The notes under the pieces: model-generated | What the model saw: the letters and a program-made list of their open reading frames with translations, nothing else | Databases searched by the model: none | Told to the model about the DNA's origin: nothing | Part shown: piece by piece, positions 26,795 to 35,893 of the stretch | Layout of the letters: each line of letters starts with the position of its first letter | How positions within the stretch are numbered: position 1 is the stretch's first letter | Origin: JBLHRE01 sp047625765 | GTDB lineage: Bacteria > Bacteroidota > Bacteroidia > Flavobacteriales > JBLHRE01 | DNA length: 44,017 bases | Direction: 5' to 3' | Assembly (NCBI GenBank): GCA_047625765.1 | Contig: JBLHRE010000001.1 | Coordinates: 1-44,017, forward strand | Position numbers and translations under genes: made by a program

Positions 26795-28529
26795 GCAATT
26801 ATTATTGCTAGTATTGGCTTTGGGCATTGGAATTTCCAGTATGGCCCAAAGCCCTTTTACCTATAGATATACCAAGCATCAAAAGGAAGAGGGTTATTCC
26901 TTTCAGTTGCTGGAAGATAAAATTACTGTTATATGTGGTTATGGATGGCCTTCTTCTCCGATATTTTCCTATCCATCTTCGTTTACCATTGATTATGAAA
27001 AAAAACTATTAAATGAGGATACCCTTGATTTTATGGATATTTTTTATGTGTTGCCGGTAGATGAATCCTTTCTTTTGAATAGGGGTAAAATAGGCCATTC
27101 TTTAGATGGAGTTTTATTGAATAGTGATACTTCCGGATACTACCCTAATGATGCTATTGCTGTAGTTGATAGTCTCGGTAAATTTGACAGTATTATTTCC
27201 CTTGCATGGCTTTGGCACTCGGATAGTTTGTATACAAAAGGGGTGCAAAGATATACCGACTCTAGTTTAATAACTTTGGTAAAAAAGGATAATTATTCAA
27301 TTTCTTATTTTATAGAACTCGATTTTGAGGGCAATGAAATACGTAGGTGTTTTTTGGAGCGAGATGCTATTTATGCATTTAGACCCATGGCCAATGGAGA
27401 TTTGGTGCTTTGGTGGTTCGAAAATGGAAATAGTCATATACAGTTGATTAATACAGATTGTGAAATACGCTGGACCAGAGAATTGCACAATAGCATCGTC
27501 TGCTTAGGAGGGGTAGAAGGAAACTCTGTGGAGAATATTACTGAAGATTCGGAAGGGAATATTTATTTGGTAAGAACGGTGGATAGTCTTAATATCCCTG
27601 GAAATAGACAGCCAAAGTCAGTTATTCTTAAATTAGATCGAACGGACGGAAGCTGTATCTGGGAAAGAGGGATATCCCCCGCACATAATGGTGCCTTAAC
27701 CATAGGGGTTGAGTATGTCGAAAAGGATCATTCGGTTTTGTTTGCCAATACCTATGATTATATATACAATCCCCCATTAGAAATACCTTTAGGATTGGGT
27801 AAATTGGATGCTTCTACAGGTGATATTATATGGTTTAGAAAGGTAGATGTTCCTGAACTGAAATCCATTGGCTATGAAGCAACCCCTAGAGAACTTAAAA
27901 CGCATGGAGAAAACATTGTAACGCTTGCTACTATTGTCTATGAGACAAGAGATTCGCTGGGGAACATCGAGAAAATACATCGAGACCCCATGTTGTTCTA
28001 TCTGAATTGCGATGGTTTCGATAGTCTTCCCAGAGCAAATTTTACTGGAAGTAGCGAATCAAACCAAAATGTAATATTTTCTAATACAAGCACACATGCC
28101 TCAGAATTTTATTGGGATTTTGGAGATGGCACAACTAGTACAGATACTTTCCCTAGCCATACGTATGCTGCCGAAGGTTTTTATAACGTTCGGTTAATTG
28201 TCACATCCTGTGAGTATGCCGATACCATAAGTAAACAGATATATGCTACTAAAGTAAGCGTACAAGAATTTAATATTACGGATAAAGTATTGGTTTCTCC
28301 AAATCCAACGAGAGCGTATATTAATGTAGCGATAAACGAATTTAAAATAGGTGCAAATTGTAATTTAATGTTGTACAACAACTTAGGGGCTTTGGTTTTT
28401 TCTACAATGATACGTCAAGAGTTTTCAAGGCATTCTCTTTCAGATTTGCCTGATGGCATATATCATTTGCAAGTGCAACAAAATGGGAAATTATTGCATC
28501 ATCAAAAAATGATGCTGATGAAACCCTAA
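26751..28529 (+). CDS. Secreted protein with PQQ-like repeats, PKD domain and T9SS sorting domain
   Basis: The 592-residue product has a signal peptide ending near SSMAQ, preceded by an unusually long n-region (Tyr-rich, MKLLSYINYYYSK). Residues ~35-420 suggest a PQQ-like propeller, for example LDRTDGSCIWERG and LDASTGDIIWFRKVD. A PKD domain follows (about 425-500; FYWDFGDGTTS, HTYAAEGFYNVRLIV). A type A T9SS sorting domain ends the protein (VSPNPTRAYINVAI, LPDGIYHLQVQ). The start is uncertain (ATG at 26751 or 26757), and either overlaps the preceding gene by 38-44 bases in another frame, so the pair is probably translated from one transcript. Function unknown. Confidence 0.82.
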   Translation: MIMKLLSYINYYYSKQLLLLVLALGIGISSMAQSPFTYRYTKHQKEEGYSFQLLEDKITVICGYGWPSSPIFSYPSSFTIDYEKKLLNEDTLDFMDIFYVLPVDESFLLNRGKIGHSLDGVLLNSDTSGYYPNDAIAVVDSLGKFDSIISLAWLWHSDSLYTKGVQRYTDSSLITLVKKDNYSISYFIELDFEGNEIRRCFLERDAIYAFRPMANGDLVLWWFENGNSHIQLINTDCEIRWTRELHNSIVCLGGVEGNSVENITEDSEGNIYLVRTVDSLNIPGNRQPKSVILKLDRTDGSCIWERGISPAHNGALTIGVEYVEKDHSVLFANTYDYIYNPPLEIPLGLGKLDASTGDIIWFRKVDVPELKSIGYEATPRELKTHGENIVTLATIVYETRDSLGNIEKIHRDPMLFYLNCDGFDSLPRANFTGSSESNQNVIFSNTSTHASEFYWDFGDGTTSTDTFPSHTYAAEGFYNVRLIVTSCEYADTISKQIYATKVSVQEFNITDKVLVSPNPTRAYINVAINEFKIGANCNLMLYNNLGALVFSTMIRQEFSRHSLSDLPDGIYHLQVQQNGKLLHHQKMMLMKP

Positions 28530-28546
28530 ACCTGTGTTGGTTTAGG
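28525..28546. repeat. 8-bp inverted repeat spanning the right junction of the insertion
   Basis: CCTAAACC (28525-28532) and GGTTTAGG (28539-28546) flank TGTGTT. The left arm lies at the end of the second cargo gene, including its stop, and the right arm lies inside the 83-bp repeat. The arrangement does not exist at the left copy. Confidence 0.7.
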
Positions 28547-28618
28547 AGTTTAATATTCCTTTCAATTATATAAAAATCCGAATCATTACTGATTCGGATT
28601 TTTTTTGCTGAAAACTTT
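28536..28618 (+). repeat. 83-bp direct repeat, right copy
   Basis: An exact copy of 21895-21977. Here the tsf-derived codons are non-coding remnants 7 bases beyond the stop of the second cargo gene. The repeat supplies that gene with a terminator and ends 62 bases before pyrH. Confidence 0.98.
28572..28606 (+). terminator. Duplicate tsf-type terminator after the cargo genes
   Basis: The same 12-14 bp stem, TTAC loop and eight-T run as at 21931-21965. It separates the cargo genes from pyrH. Confidence 0.92.
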
Positions 28619-28680
28619 CGTTCAGCTTTAAACAACAATTGGTATTTTCGCAACAGATAAATCCAATAGCAAGAGATAGC

Positions 28681-29388
28681 ATGCATTACAAAAGAATATT
28701 ATTGAAGTTGAGTGGTGAAGCGCTAATGGGCGAAAAACAGTATGGAATTAATCCCGAACGGTTGAAATCATATGCCAATGAAGTCAAACAAGCAGTTGCT
28801 TCTGGTTGCGAGGTTGCAATTGTAATTGGAGGTGGAAATATCTTTAGAGGGTTACAGGCAGCGGAAAGTGGAATGGACCGTGTTCAAGGGGATCACATGG
28901 GTATGCTAGCAACAGTTATCAATGGTTTGGCACTACAGTCGGCATTGGAACAGTTGGATGTAAGTACACGTGTTTTATCTGCCATTAAAATGGATCAGGT
29001 GGCTGAACCTTTTATTAGAAGAAGAGCCATTCGCCATTTAGAAAAAGGACGTGTCATTATTTTTGTAGCAGGAACGGGTAACCCTTATTTTACGACAGAT
29101 ACTGGAGCTGCCTTAAGAGCTATAGAAATTGAAGCAGACGTTATTTTAAAAGGAACGCGTGTAGATGGTATTTACACGGCAGATCCCGAAAAAGATCCTA
29201 CTGCGACTAAATTCGATAACATCACTTTTAGCGAGGTATACGAAAAGGGATTAAACGTAATGGACATGACTGCTTTTACACTTTGTAACGAAAACAACTT
29301 GCCCATTATCGTCTTTGATATCAACAAACATGGAAACCTGAAACAGTTGGTAGAGGGGATATCTGTTGGAACCTTGGTAAATGCTTAG
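28681..29388 (+). CDS. pyrH: UMP kinase PyrH
   Basis: A 235-residue bacterial UMP kinase of the amino-acid-kinase fold that converts UMP to UDP. Family motifs are KRILLKLSGEALMG, VIGGGNIFRG, DHMGMLATVING, FVAGTGNPYFTTDTGAALRA and KGTRVDGIYTADP. The ATG at 28681 gives the canonical start; an ORF extension to 28639 covers a likely promoter (TATTTTCG, 28643-28650, one base off TAnnTTTG). It precedes frr by 42 bases. It would be next to tsf without the insertion. Confidence 0.96.
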   Translation: MHYKRILLKLSGEALMGEKQYGINPERLKSYANEVKQAVASGCEVAIVIGGGNIFRGLQAAESGMDRVQGDHMGMLATVINGLALQSALEQLDVSTRVLSAIKMDQVAEPFIRRRAIRHLEKGRVIIFVAGTGNPYFTTDTGAALRAIEIEADVILKGTRVDGIYTADPEKDPTATKFDNITFSEVYEKGLNVMDMTAFTLCNENNLPIIVFDINKHGNLKQLVEGISVGTLVNA

Positions 29389-29430
29389 GCATTTGAGATA
29401 AAATTATATTTTTACGCAAAACTATACATC

Positions 29431-29994
29431 ATGAACGAAGAAGTAAGCTTTATTCTGGATAGTGCTAAAGAGCAGATGCAAAAAGCGCTAAAACATTTGG
29501 AAACAGAAATGCTAAAGATCCGTGCAGGGAAGGCAAACCCTGTAATGTTACAAGGGATAATGGTAGATTATTATGGATCTATGACTGCTCTTGCACAAGT
29601 TGCAAATGTTGGAACGCCAGATGCTAGAACACTTACTGTTCAGCCATGGGAGAAAGCAATGATCGAACCGATTGAAAAAGCGATTTTGAACTCCAACCTT
29701 GGATTTAATCCAATGAACAATGGAGATCAGATTATGATTAATATACCGCCACTTACCGAAGAGCGAAGAGGTGGTTTGGCAAAACAAGCAAAAGCAGAAT
29801 GCGAACATTGTAAAGTGAGTGTTCGAAATGCTAGAAAAGATGCCAATGATGAAATCAAGAAATTAGGTAAAGATGGCTTGTCTGAAGATCTTGCAAAAGA
29901 TGCTGAAGCACAAATACAGAAAATAACAGATGCTCATATCTCTAAAACAGATGAGTTATTTGATTCGAAAGAAAAGGATATTATGACCATTTAA
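29431..29994 (+). CDS. frr: Ribosome recycling factor
   Basis: A 187-residue RRF that splits post-termination ribosomes together with EF-G. Typical segments are LKHLETEMLKIRAGKANPVML, the ARTLTVQPWEKAMI stretch, IPPLTEERR and the C-terminal helix. It pairs with pyrH, as in many bacteria. Confidence 0.97.
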   Translation: MNEEVSFILDSAKEQMQKALKHLETEMLKIRAGKANPVMLQGIMVDYYGSMTALAQVANVGTPDARTLTVQPWEKAMIEPIEKAILNSNLGFNPMNNGDQIMINIPPLTEERRGGLAKQAKAECEHCKVSVRNARKDANDEIKKLGKDGLSEDLAKDAEAQIQKITDAHISKTDELFDSKEKDIMTI

Positions 29995-30011
29995 TGGTTT
30001 CTAATATACGT

Positions 30012-30044
30012 GCAAAGGCTACCTTTTGGTGGCCTTTGTTGTTT
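30012..30044 (+). terminator. Candidate terminator after pyrH-frr
   Basis: CAAAGGCTACC (30013-30023) pairs with GGTGGCCTTTG (30028-30038), an 11-bp stem with one G-T pair and a TTTT loop. The tail TTGTTT is only moderately T-rich. Confidence 0.7.
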
Positions 30045-30111
30045 AGAATGGCTAGGCAACTTGTAACACTAAATACGTGTCTTTTCTTTGTGCACCCAAA
30101 CAGGATTTTAA

Positions 30112-32526
30112 ATGAAACACATATTATCTCTTTTTGCCTTTGTAGCGGTATCCTTTTATGCGAATAGCCAATACTTGGTTAAAGGAGTAATTTCTGATGC
30201 GAAAACATCAGAAGCTTTGGCTTTTGTAAATATCGTAGTAGAAGGAGCAGCGTTTGGTACAACAACGGATCTAGACGGTCGATTCCGTTTCGAATTACCA
30301 AAGTTTCCAAAAGGAATTTTGTTTAGCTATATAGGTTACAAACCTGCCATATTGGATTCGGTTCAATTGACATCTCAATCACTGGATGATTTAAAAATTC
30401 GACTATCGATAGACAATGAAGTGCTGCAGCAAGTAGATTTGATTGCCAAAGAAAATCCTGCCCATAGAATTATTAGAGCTGCAGTTGCCAATAGAGAACT
30501 ACACAAGCCAGAGAATTATCCTTCGTTTCGTTACAATTCTTACAACAAGTTTGTGCTTACAATGAATCCCGATTCATTGACCTTACCAGATACGCTAATG
30601 ACTCCGATTGATTCTACTAGGGCAGAAATGGTAGATTTTTTACAAACTAAGCATATCTTTTTGATGGAATCGGTGAGCGAGCGCAAGCGAAAATCAGATA
30701 AGGAGGACAGCGAAAAGGTTTTAGCGACAAGAATTTCAGGATTCGAAAACCCTGCCTTTGCGATGTTGGCTACAGAGTTTCAATCTCTGTCGTTTTACAA
30801 CGATTATATTTCTGTTTTATCTCAGCAGTATCTCTCACCTTTAAGCATAGGGAGCACAAAAAAATATTTTTTCCGGTTAAAGGATACCTTGTATCGTGAA
30901 GCAGATTCAATTTTTGTAATTCAGTTTGAACCTCGTAGAGGGACTAATTTTGCGGGTGTAAAAGGGGCCCTTTACGTTTCTACCGATGGATTTGCAGTAA
31001 CCAATGTGTTGGCAGAACCGGCCAAAAAGGAGGGTATTGGAGTAAGTGTTCAGCAACAATACAAGAAAACAAATACAGGGTATTGGTTTCCGCATCAGCT
31101 CAATGCCGATTTTGTTTTCCCAAATGCCCGCATCAATGGATTTCCTCCCGTAGGTATTAGTAGAAGCTATCTGAAAAATATCGAAGTTGGTATTGATTTC
31201 GAGAAAAAAGAAATTGCCAAAGTCGATTTGATAATTGATGATAAGGCTGCTAAACAATCAGACTCCTTTTGGAATCAATACAGAGAAGATACTTTATCGG
31301 CTAAAGAAAAAGGGACCTATGTATTTATCGATAGCCTGAGTAAAGCGGAGAGCCTTGAAAAGAAATTAAAGCTTTATCAAGCTGTTTTAAGCGGTGTTTG
31401 GCCTGTTGGCCCTGTAGAGTTGGATTTGGATAGGTTAATTTATTACAACGAATATGAGGGCTTAAGGTTGGGGCTTGGAATGCATACCAGCGATAAATTA
31501 TCGGAACATGTAAAAATTGGCGGCTACACCGCTTATGGGTTAAAGGATAAAGAATGGAAGTATGGGGCAGATATAGATTTTACGATAAATAAAATCTGGA
31601 ATTGGCACTTTGGCTATGCTTTTATGAATGATGTTAAGGAATCGGGGAAAATCACATATCTTTCAAAGAAGGCATTGTTTGGTTTGACGGACATCCGAAG
31701 CATTTATGTTTCTGGGAATCGCGACAGAATTAAGCGACACAGCTTGTACAACAGTATTTACCTTTTGCCAACATTGCATTTCAAGCAGAGTTTTCAGGTA
31801 GAGGAATATACCCGAATAGAAGATTATCTATATCTGGCGGGCGATTGGCAGATGGAGCAAGACCCAAACACTTTCAATTTCACCAATATTAGAGCCGAAT
31901 TTGAATTCAAACCAAACGAAAGGGTAATCCAGACAAGTCAGGGGAGGATGTCTTTAAATAAGTCCTTTCCTATTTATAATTTGAATATAGAACAAGGGAT
32001 AAATGGCTTGTTCAATTCTCAATTCGATTATACAGCAGTTCATTTTAAAGTGCATTACCAATGGGGGATTAGAAATGCGGGTAAATTAGAAGCTAGAATA
32101 TCTTTAGGGAAAGTGTTTGGAGAGGTGCCATATTCTAAATTAGTAACAGGATATGGAAACTCGGTAGACAAATTTGCAGTTTCTAGCCCATTTAGTTTTG
32201 AAACTATGGGGCTGGCAGAATTTGCGAGTTCGGAATATGCATACTTGAATTTAGCACATGACTTTGGGACATTATTGATCAATAAAAAGTACTTCCATCC
32301 AAGTATTCGAATTGTACACAACATGGCAATTGGTTCTTTTGCGAATAGTAATGAGCATCAAATTGAAAGAAAAAACTTAGAAAAAGGATACCTGGAAAGT
32401 GGGATAGAATTCAATAAAATCCTATCCACAATAGGCCTTGGCGTGTATTATCGATATGGGCCAAATGCTCTGGAAGATGCCAAGGAAAACATAGCCGTAA
32501 AAATGACGGTAAGCCTTCCTTTTTAA
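30112..32526 (+). CDS. DUF5686 / carboxypeptidase-regulatory-like outer membrane protein
   Basis: This 804-residue protein has a signal peptide (to about residue 19, ...FYANSQ) and a CarboxypepD_reg-like beta-sandwich at about 22-105 (VKGVISDAKTSEALAFVNI, TTTDLDGRFRFELP, FSYIGYKPAIL). A long region resembling the Bacteroidota DUF5686 family follows. Its C-terminal half alternates aromatic and polar residues and ends in KMTVSLPF, as expected for an outer-membrane beta-barrel. DUF5686 proteins are widespread in Bacteroidota and their function is unknown. It appears to be a single-gene unit. Confidence 0.82.
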   Translation: MKHILSLFAFVAVSFYANSQYLVKGVISDAKTSEALAFVNIVVEGAAFGTTTDLDGRFRFELPKFPKGILFSYIGYKPAILDSVQLTSQSLDDLKIRLSIDNEVLQQVDLIAKENPAHRIIRAAVANRELHKPENYPSFRYNSYNKFVLTMNPDSLTLPDTLMTPIDSTRAEMVDFLQTKHIFLMESVSERKRKSDKEDSEKVLATRISGFENPAFAMLATEFQSLSFYNDYISVLSQQYLSPLSIGSTKKYFFRLKDTLYREADSIFVIQFEPRRGTNFAGVKGALYVSTDGFAVTNVLAEPAKKEGIGVSVQQQYKKTNTGYWFPHQLNADFVFPNARINGFPPVGISRSYLKNIEVGIDFEKKEIAKVDLIIDDKAAKQSDSFWNQYREDTLSAKEKGTYVFIDSLSKAESLEKKLKLYQAVLSGVWPVGPVELDLDRLIYYNEYEGLRLGLGMHTSDKLSEHVKIGGYTAYGLKDKEWKYGADIDFTINKIWNWHFGYAFMNDVKESGKITYLSKKALFGLTDIRSIYVSGNRDRIKRHSLYNSIYLLPTLHFKQSFQVEEYTRIEDYLYLAGDWQMEQDPNTFNFTNIRAEFEFKPNERVIQTSQGRMSLNKSFPIYNLNIEQGINGLFNSQFDYTAVHFKVHYQWGIRNAGKLEARISLGKVFGEVPYSKLVTGYGNSVDKFAVSSPFSFETMGLAEFASSEYAYLNLAHDFGTLLINKKYFHPSIRIVHNMAIGSFANSNEHQIERKNLEKGYLESGIEFNKILSTIGLGVYYRYGPNALEDAKENIAVKMTVSLPF

Positions 32527-32614
32527 GTGTTTTTTATATCTTTTAAATTCGGAGAATTGTTGCTAATTTCGTGACTCCAATTATTTAAAGGCATTCACGG
32601 ATTTTCGGGGCACT

Positions 32615-35026
32615 ATGTGGGCAGCAATAGCCAGAATTATTCTTCGCAACAGACTGTTGTTTTTGATCCTCATCGGTTTGGTTACAGCCTTTATGGCGTA
32701 CCAAGGACGATCGATTCAAATGTCGTATCATTTTGCACGATTGTTGCCAATTGACGATCCTGTTAGTTTAGAATATCAAAGATTTAAAGACGTTTTTGGA
32801 GAGGAGGCCAGTCTTATGGTCTTGGGAATTAACGATTCCTCGATATTCGAATTGGAACACTTTAGATCTTGGGCAGTTCTTGCCGAAAATCTTAAAAAGG
32901 AAAAAGGAGTCACCAATGTAGTTTCTGTCACCGATTTATACGATCTAAAAGTCAACGAAGAAAAAGAGGAGTTCGAATTTGTCCCTCTTTCCGATGGTTT
33001 ACCCGAAACCCAAGAACAAGTAAATGCAATTCGTGATCGATTAAACGAGCTTCCAATTTATAATGGAGTGCTGCTTAATAAGGAAACGGGAGCTGTATTA
33101 ATGGTTATTTCCTTAGATAAGGATATAATGGATACAGAAAAAAGAGTGCAGCTTATCGAAGAGCTTGACACCATGATTAACGCATTTTCTGTAGGTTCGA
33201 ACATTGTTGTTCACCGCTCGGGATTGCCATACATCAGAACAAGAAATGCACAGAGCATAAAAAAGGAGATTAACATTTTTATTATGATGGCCATGGCGGT
33301 CACGGCACTGATTTTAATGTTATTTTTCAAATCCTTCAAAGCCATGCTGTTTAGTATGTTGGTAGTGGCTGTAGGTGTTGTTTGGTCTGTAGGGATTATT
33401 GGAATGTTTGGTTACGAAATCACCATTCTTACGGCATTAATTCCACCACTGATTATTGTAATTGGAGTCCCCAATTGCGTTTTCCTCCTCAATAAATACC
33501 ATCAAGAGTACCGCCATCACGGAAATAAAATGAAGGCGCTTTCTCGCGTAATTCAAAGAATTGGAAATGCAACATTAATGACCAATGCTACAACAGCATC
33601 TGGTTTTGCAACATTTATTCTTACGCAAAGTGGTATTCTGGTAGAGTTTGGTGTAGTTGCATCCATCAGCATACTTTGTGTGTTTGTACTTTCCATATTA
33701 CTAATACCTATTATTTTTAGTTTAATAGCCCCGCCTAAAACGAGTCAAATGCGTCACTTAGAGAAAAAATGGGTGAATGGATTTGTAGAGTGGATGGTGC
33801 GTATTGTGCAATACCATCGCCCGGGTATTTATATTTCGATGTGTATTCTTATTGTAGTCGCATTTTTTGGGGTAAGACAAATAAGGGTCACGGGAAGTAT
33901 TACAGAAGATATTCCTAGAACCGATAAAATCTATATCGACCTAAAATTCTTTGAATCGAACTTTAGCGGAGTAATGCCATTTGAGGTTGTAATAGATACC
34001 AAGCAACCCAATGGTGTAATGAAGATTTCAACGCTTCGAAAAATGGATCAGTTGAGCGAGGTGCTCAAAAAGTATCCAGAGGTGTCTCGTGCAATGTCCA
34101 TTTCCGATATGGTTAAATTTGGGCGACAAGCATTTTACAATGGCGATCAGAAGTTTTACGAAATCCCAAATGCCCAGGAAAAGAATTTTATTCTAGGCTA
34201 CTTACCAGAAGACGATAGCAAGATGTCTATGGCCTCTACTTTTTTAGATAGTACAAGATCTATAGCTAGAATAAGCGCAGGTATTGCTGATATCGGAACC
34301 AGCGAAATGGCCGTTTTACAAGAGTCTTTGCAAAAAGAAATTGAAGCAATATTCGATTCAGAGCGCTACGATGTATCGGTTACCGGCACCTCTGTGGTTT
34401 ACTTGGCTGGAACCAGATATTTAGTAAAAAACCTATTTATCAGTTTGATGTTGGCAGTAGTGCTTATTGCTTTATTCATGTCTTGGATGTTCCGTTCGGC
34501 AAGAATGGTAGTTGTTTCCTTATTGCCCAACCTTATTCCTTTGTTGTTTACAGCTGCAATTATGGGTTATGCAGGAATTACCATTAAACCTTCGACAATT
34601 CTGGTATTTAGTATTGCTTTTGGTATTTCTGTAGATGATACCATCCATTATTTGGCAAAGTACCGTCAAGAATTAAATGCAAGAAACTGGAATATTAGAC
34701 TTTCTGTTATTGCGGCATTAAGAGATACTGGAGTAAGTATGATTTATACTTCAATCGTATTATTCTTTGGCTTCTCTATTTTTACAGCTTCTCAATTTGG
34801 AGGAACTATTGCTTTAGGGATGTTGGTATCTATTACCCTAATGATAGCAATGATTTCGAATTTGATTTTACTGCCAACTTTGTTATTGACTCTTGAAAGA
34901 TATATTACCACGCGTTCATTTAAAGAGCCAATGATTCATATTTTAGATGAAGAGGAGGATATTGATTTAGATGAATTGGAAGTAGAAGGGAAGATTGGTT
35001 TACCCAAAGAAATACTAGAAGGATAA
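32615..35026 (+). CDS. RND/MMPL-family transporter
   Basis: This 803-residue polytopic protein has the two-fold RND layout. TM1 is at ~11-30, a large extracytoplasmic loop follows, then a helix cluster at ~215-375. A second anchor helix (~400-420) and loop precede a second helix cluster at ~605-775. The second half carries GISVDDTIHYLAKY, and the first has PNCVFLLNKY at the equivalent place. The layout fits the MMPL/HAE3-type exporters, some of which carry lipids or hopanoids. No membrane-fusion or outer-membrane partner is adjacent, and the substrate is unknown. The acidic C-terminal tail is cytoplasmic. A near-consensus TAATTTCG box (32564-32571) precedes it. Confidence 0.85.
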   Translation: MWAAIARIILRNRLLFLILIGLVTAFMAYQGRSIQMSYHFARLLPIDDPVSLEYQRFKDVFGEEASLMVLGINDSSIFELEHFRSWAVLAENLKKEKGVTNVVSVTDLYDLKVNEEKEEFEFVPLSDGLPETQEQVNAIRDRLNELPIYNGVLLNKETGAVLMVISLDKDIMDTEKRVQLIEELDTMINAFSVGSNIVVHRSGLPYIRTRNAQSIKKEINIFIMMAMAVTALILMLFFKSFKAMLFSMLVVAVGVVWSVGIIGMFGYEITILTALIPPLIIVIGVPNCVFLLNKYHQEYRHHGNKMKALSRVIQRIGNATLMTNATTASGFATFILTQSGILVEFGVVASISILCVFVLSILLIPIIFSLIAPPKTSQMRHLEKKWVNGFVEWMVRIVQYHRPGIYISMCILIVVAFFGVRQIRVTGSITEDIPRTDKIYIDLKFFESNFSGVMPFEVVIDTKQPNGVMKISTLRKMDQLSEVLKKYPEVSRAMSISDMVKFGRQAFYNGDQKFYEIPNAQEKNFILGYLPEDDSKMSMASTFLDSTRSIARISAGIADIGTSEMAVLQESLQKEIEAIFDSERYDVSVTGTSVVYLAGTRYLVKNLFISLMLAVVLIALFMSWMFRSARMVVVSLLPNLIPLLFTAAIMGYAGITIKPSTILVFSIAFGISVDDTIHYLAKYRQELNARNWNIRLSVIAALRDTGVSMIYTSIVLFFGFSIFTASQFGGTIALGMLVSITLMIAMISNLILLPTLLLTLERYITTRSFKEPMIHILDEEEDIDLDELEVEGKIGLPKEILEG

Positions 35027-35029
35027 ATT

Positions 35030-35893
35030 ATGAAAGGGATCATACTTGCAGGCGGCTCGGGTACAAGGTTACATCCATTAACTTTGGCGGTAAGCAAGCA
35101 ACTAATGCCTATTTATGACAAACCCATGATTTACTATCCATTGTCAACATTGATGATGGCTGGAATTCGCGAGATCTTAATTATTTCTACCCCTCACGAT
35201 ATGCCTTTGTTCCAAAAATTATTGGGAGATGGTAAAAATTTGGGTTGTCAGTTTACATACGCCATTCAAGAAATTCCAAATGGCTTAGCACAAGCCTTTG
35301 TTATTGGAGAAGACTTTATTGGAGATGATTCGGTGGCCTTAGTTCTTGGCGATAATATCTTCTACGGACAAGGAATGGAAACCTTACTTAAAGAGAATTC
35401 CAATCCTGTAGGAGGGGTCGTCTATGCCTACCATGTTTCAGATCCAGAACGATACGGAGTAGTGGAGTTTGATGAAAATCAGAATGCTATTTCCATAGAA
35501 GAAAAACCAATAAAACCTAAATCTAGATACGCAGTACCCGGCTTGTATTTTTACGACAACCGAGTAGTATCCATTGCCAAGGGATTAAAGCCAAGTGCCA
35601 GAGGCGAGTATGAAATTACAGATGTAAACAAGCAATATTTATCGGAAGGCAACTTAAAAGTTGGTATTTTGGATAGAGGAACAGCTTGGTTAGATACCGG
35701 TACTTTTCAATCGTTAATGGCTGCTGGTCAGTTTGTGCAAGTTATAGAAGAGCGCCAAGGATTAAAAATTGGTTGTGTCGAAGAAGTAGCTTACCGTCAA
35801 GGATTTATCAATAAGGAGGGTTTAAAAGCCTTAGCCACACCACTGGTTAAAAGTGGGTATGGCGAATACCTTATTTCTATTATAGCAGAATAA
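35030..35893 (+). CDS. rfbA: Glucose-1-phosphate thymidylyltransferase RfbA
   Basis: A 287-residue nucleotidyltransferase that makes dTDP-glucose from glucose-1-phosphate and dTTP, the first step to dTDP-rhamnose and other deoxysugars of surface polysaccharides. GGSGTRLHPLTLAVSKQLMP at residues 8-27 is diagnostic, with YYPLSTLMMAGI, LGDNIFYGQG and RGTAWLDTGTF further on. No rfbB, C or D is adjacent. The stop overlaps the next start by one base (TAATG). Confidence 0.94.
   Translation: MKGIILAGGSGTRLHPLTLAVSKQLMPIYDKPMIYYPLSTLMMAGIREILIISTPHDMPLFQKLLGDGKNLGCQFTYAIQEIPNGLAQAFVIGEDFIGDDSVALVLGDNIFYGQGMETLLKENSNPVGGVVYAYHVSDPERYGVVEFDENQNAISIEEKPIKPKSRYAVPGLYFYDNRVVSIAKGLKPSARGEYEITDVNKQYLSEGNLKVGILDRGTAWLDTGTFQSLMAAGQFVQVIEERQGLKIGCVEEVAYRQGFINKEGLKALATPLVKSGYGEYLISIIAE

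Larger units (their letters stand above)
21978..28618. mobile_element. 6.64-kb insertion between tsf and pyrH carrying two T9SS cargo genes
   Basis: The block from the end of the left 83-bp repeat to the end of the right one is 6641 bases. It separates two gene groups that are normally adjacent in Bacteroidota (tsf, then pyrH-frr). Taking out the block plus one repeat would rejoin tsf, its terminator and pyrH exactly. The block encodes only two large secreted proteins, and I see no integrase, transposase, relaxase or terminal inverted repeats. It may be a non-autonomous element, the product of homologous integration of a circle, or a duplication-based rearrangement. The mobile-element label is an inference from border structure. 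Confidence 0.6.

Noticed and set aside
21978..28535. Insertion sequence, prophage or integron cassette
   Set aside because: No transposase, integrase, attC-like site or terminal inverted repeats were found in the block; only the 83-bp direct repeats support insertion.
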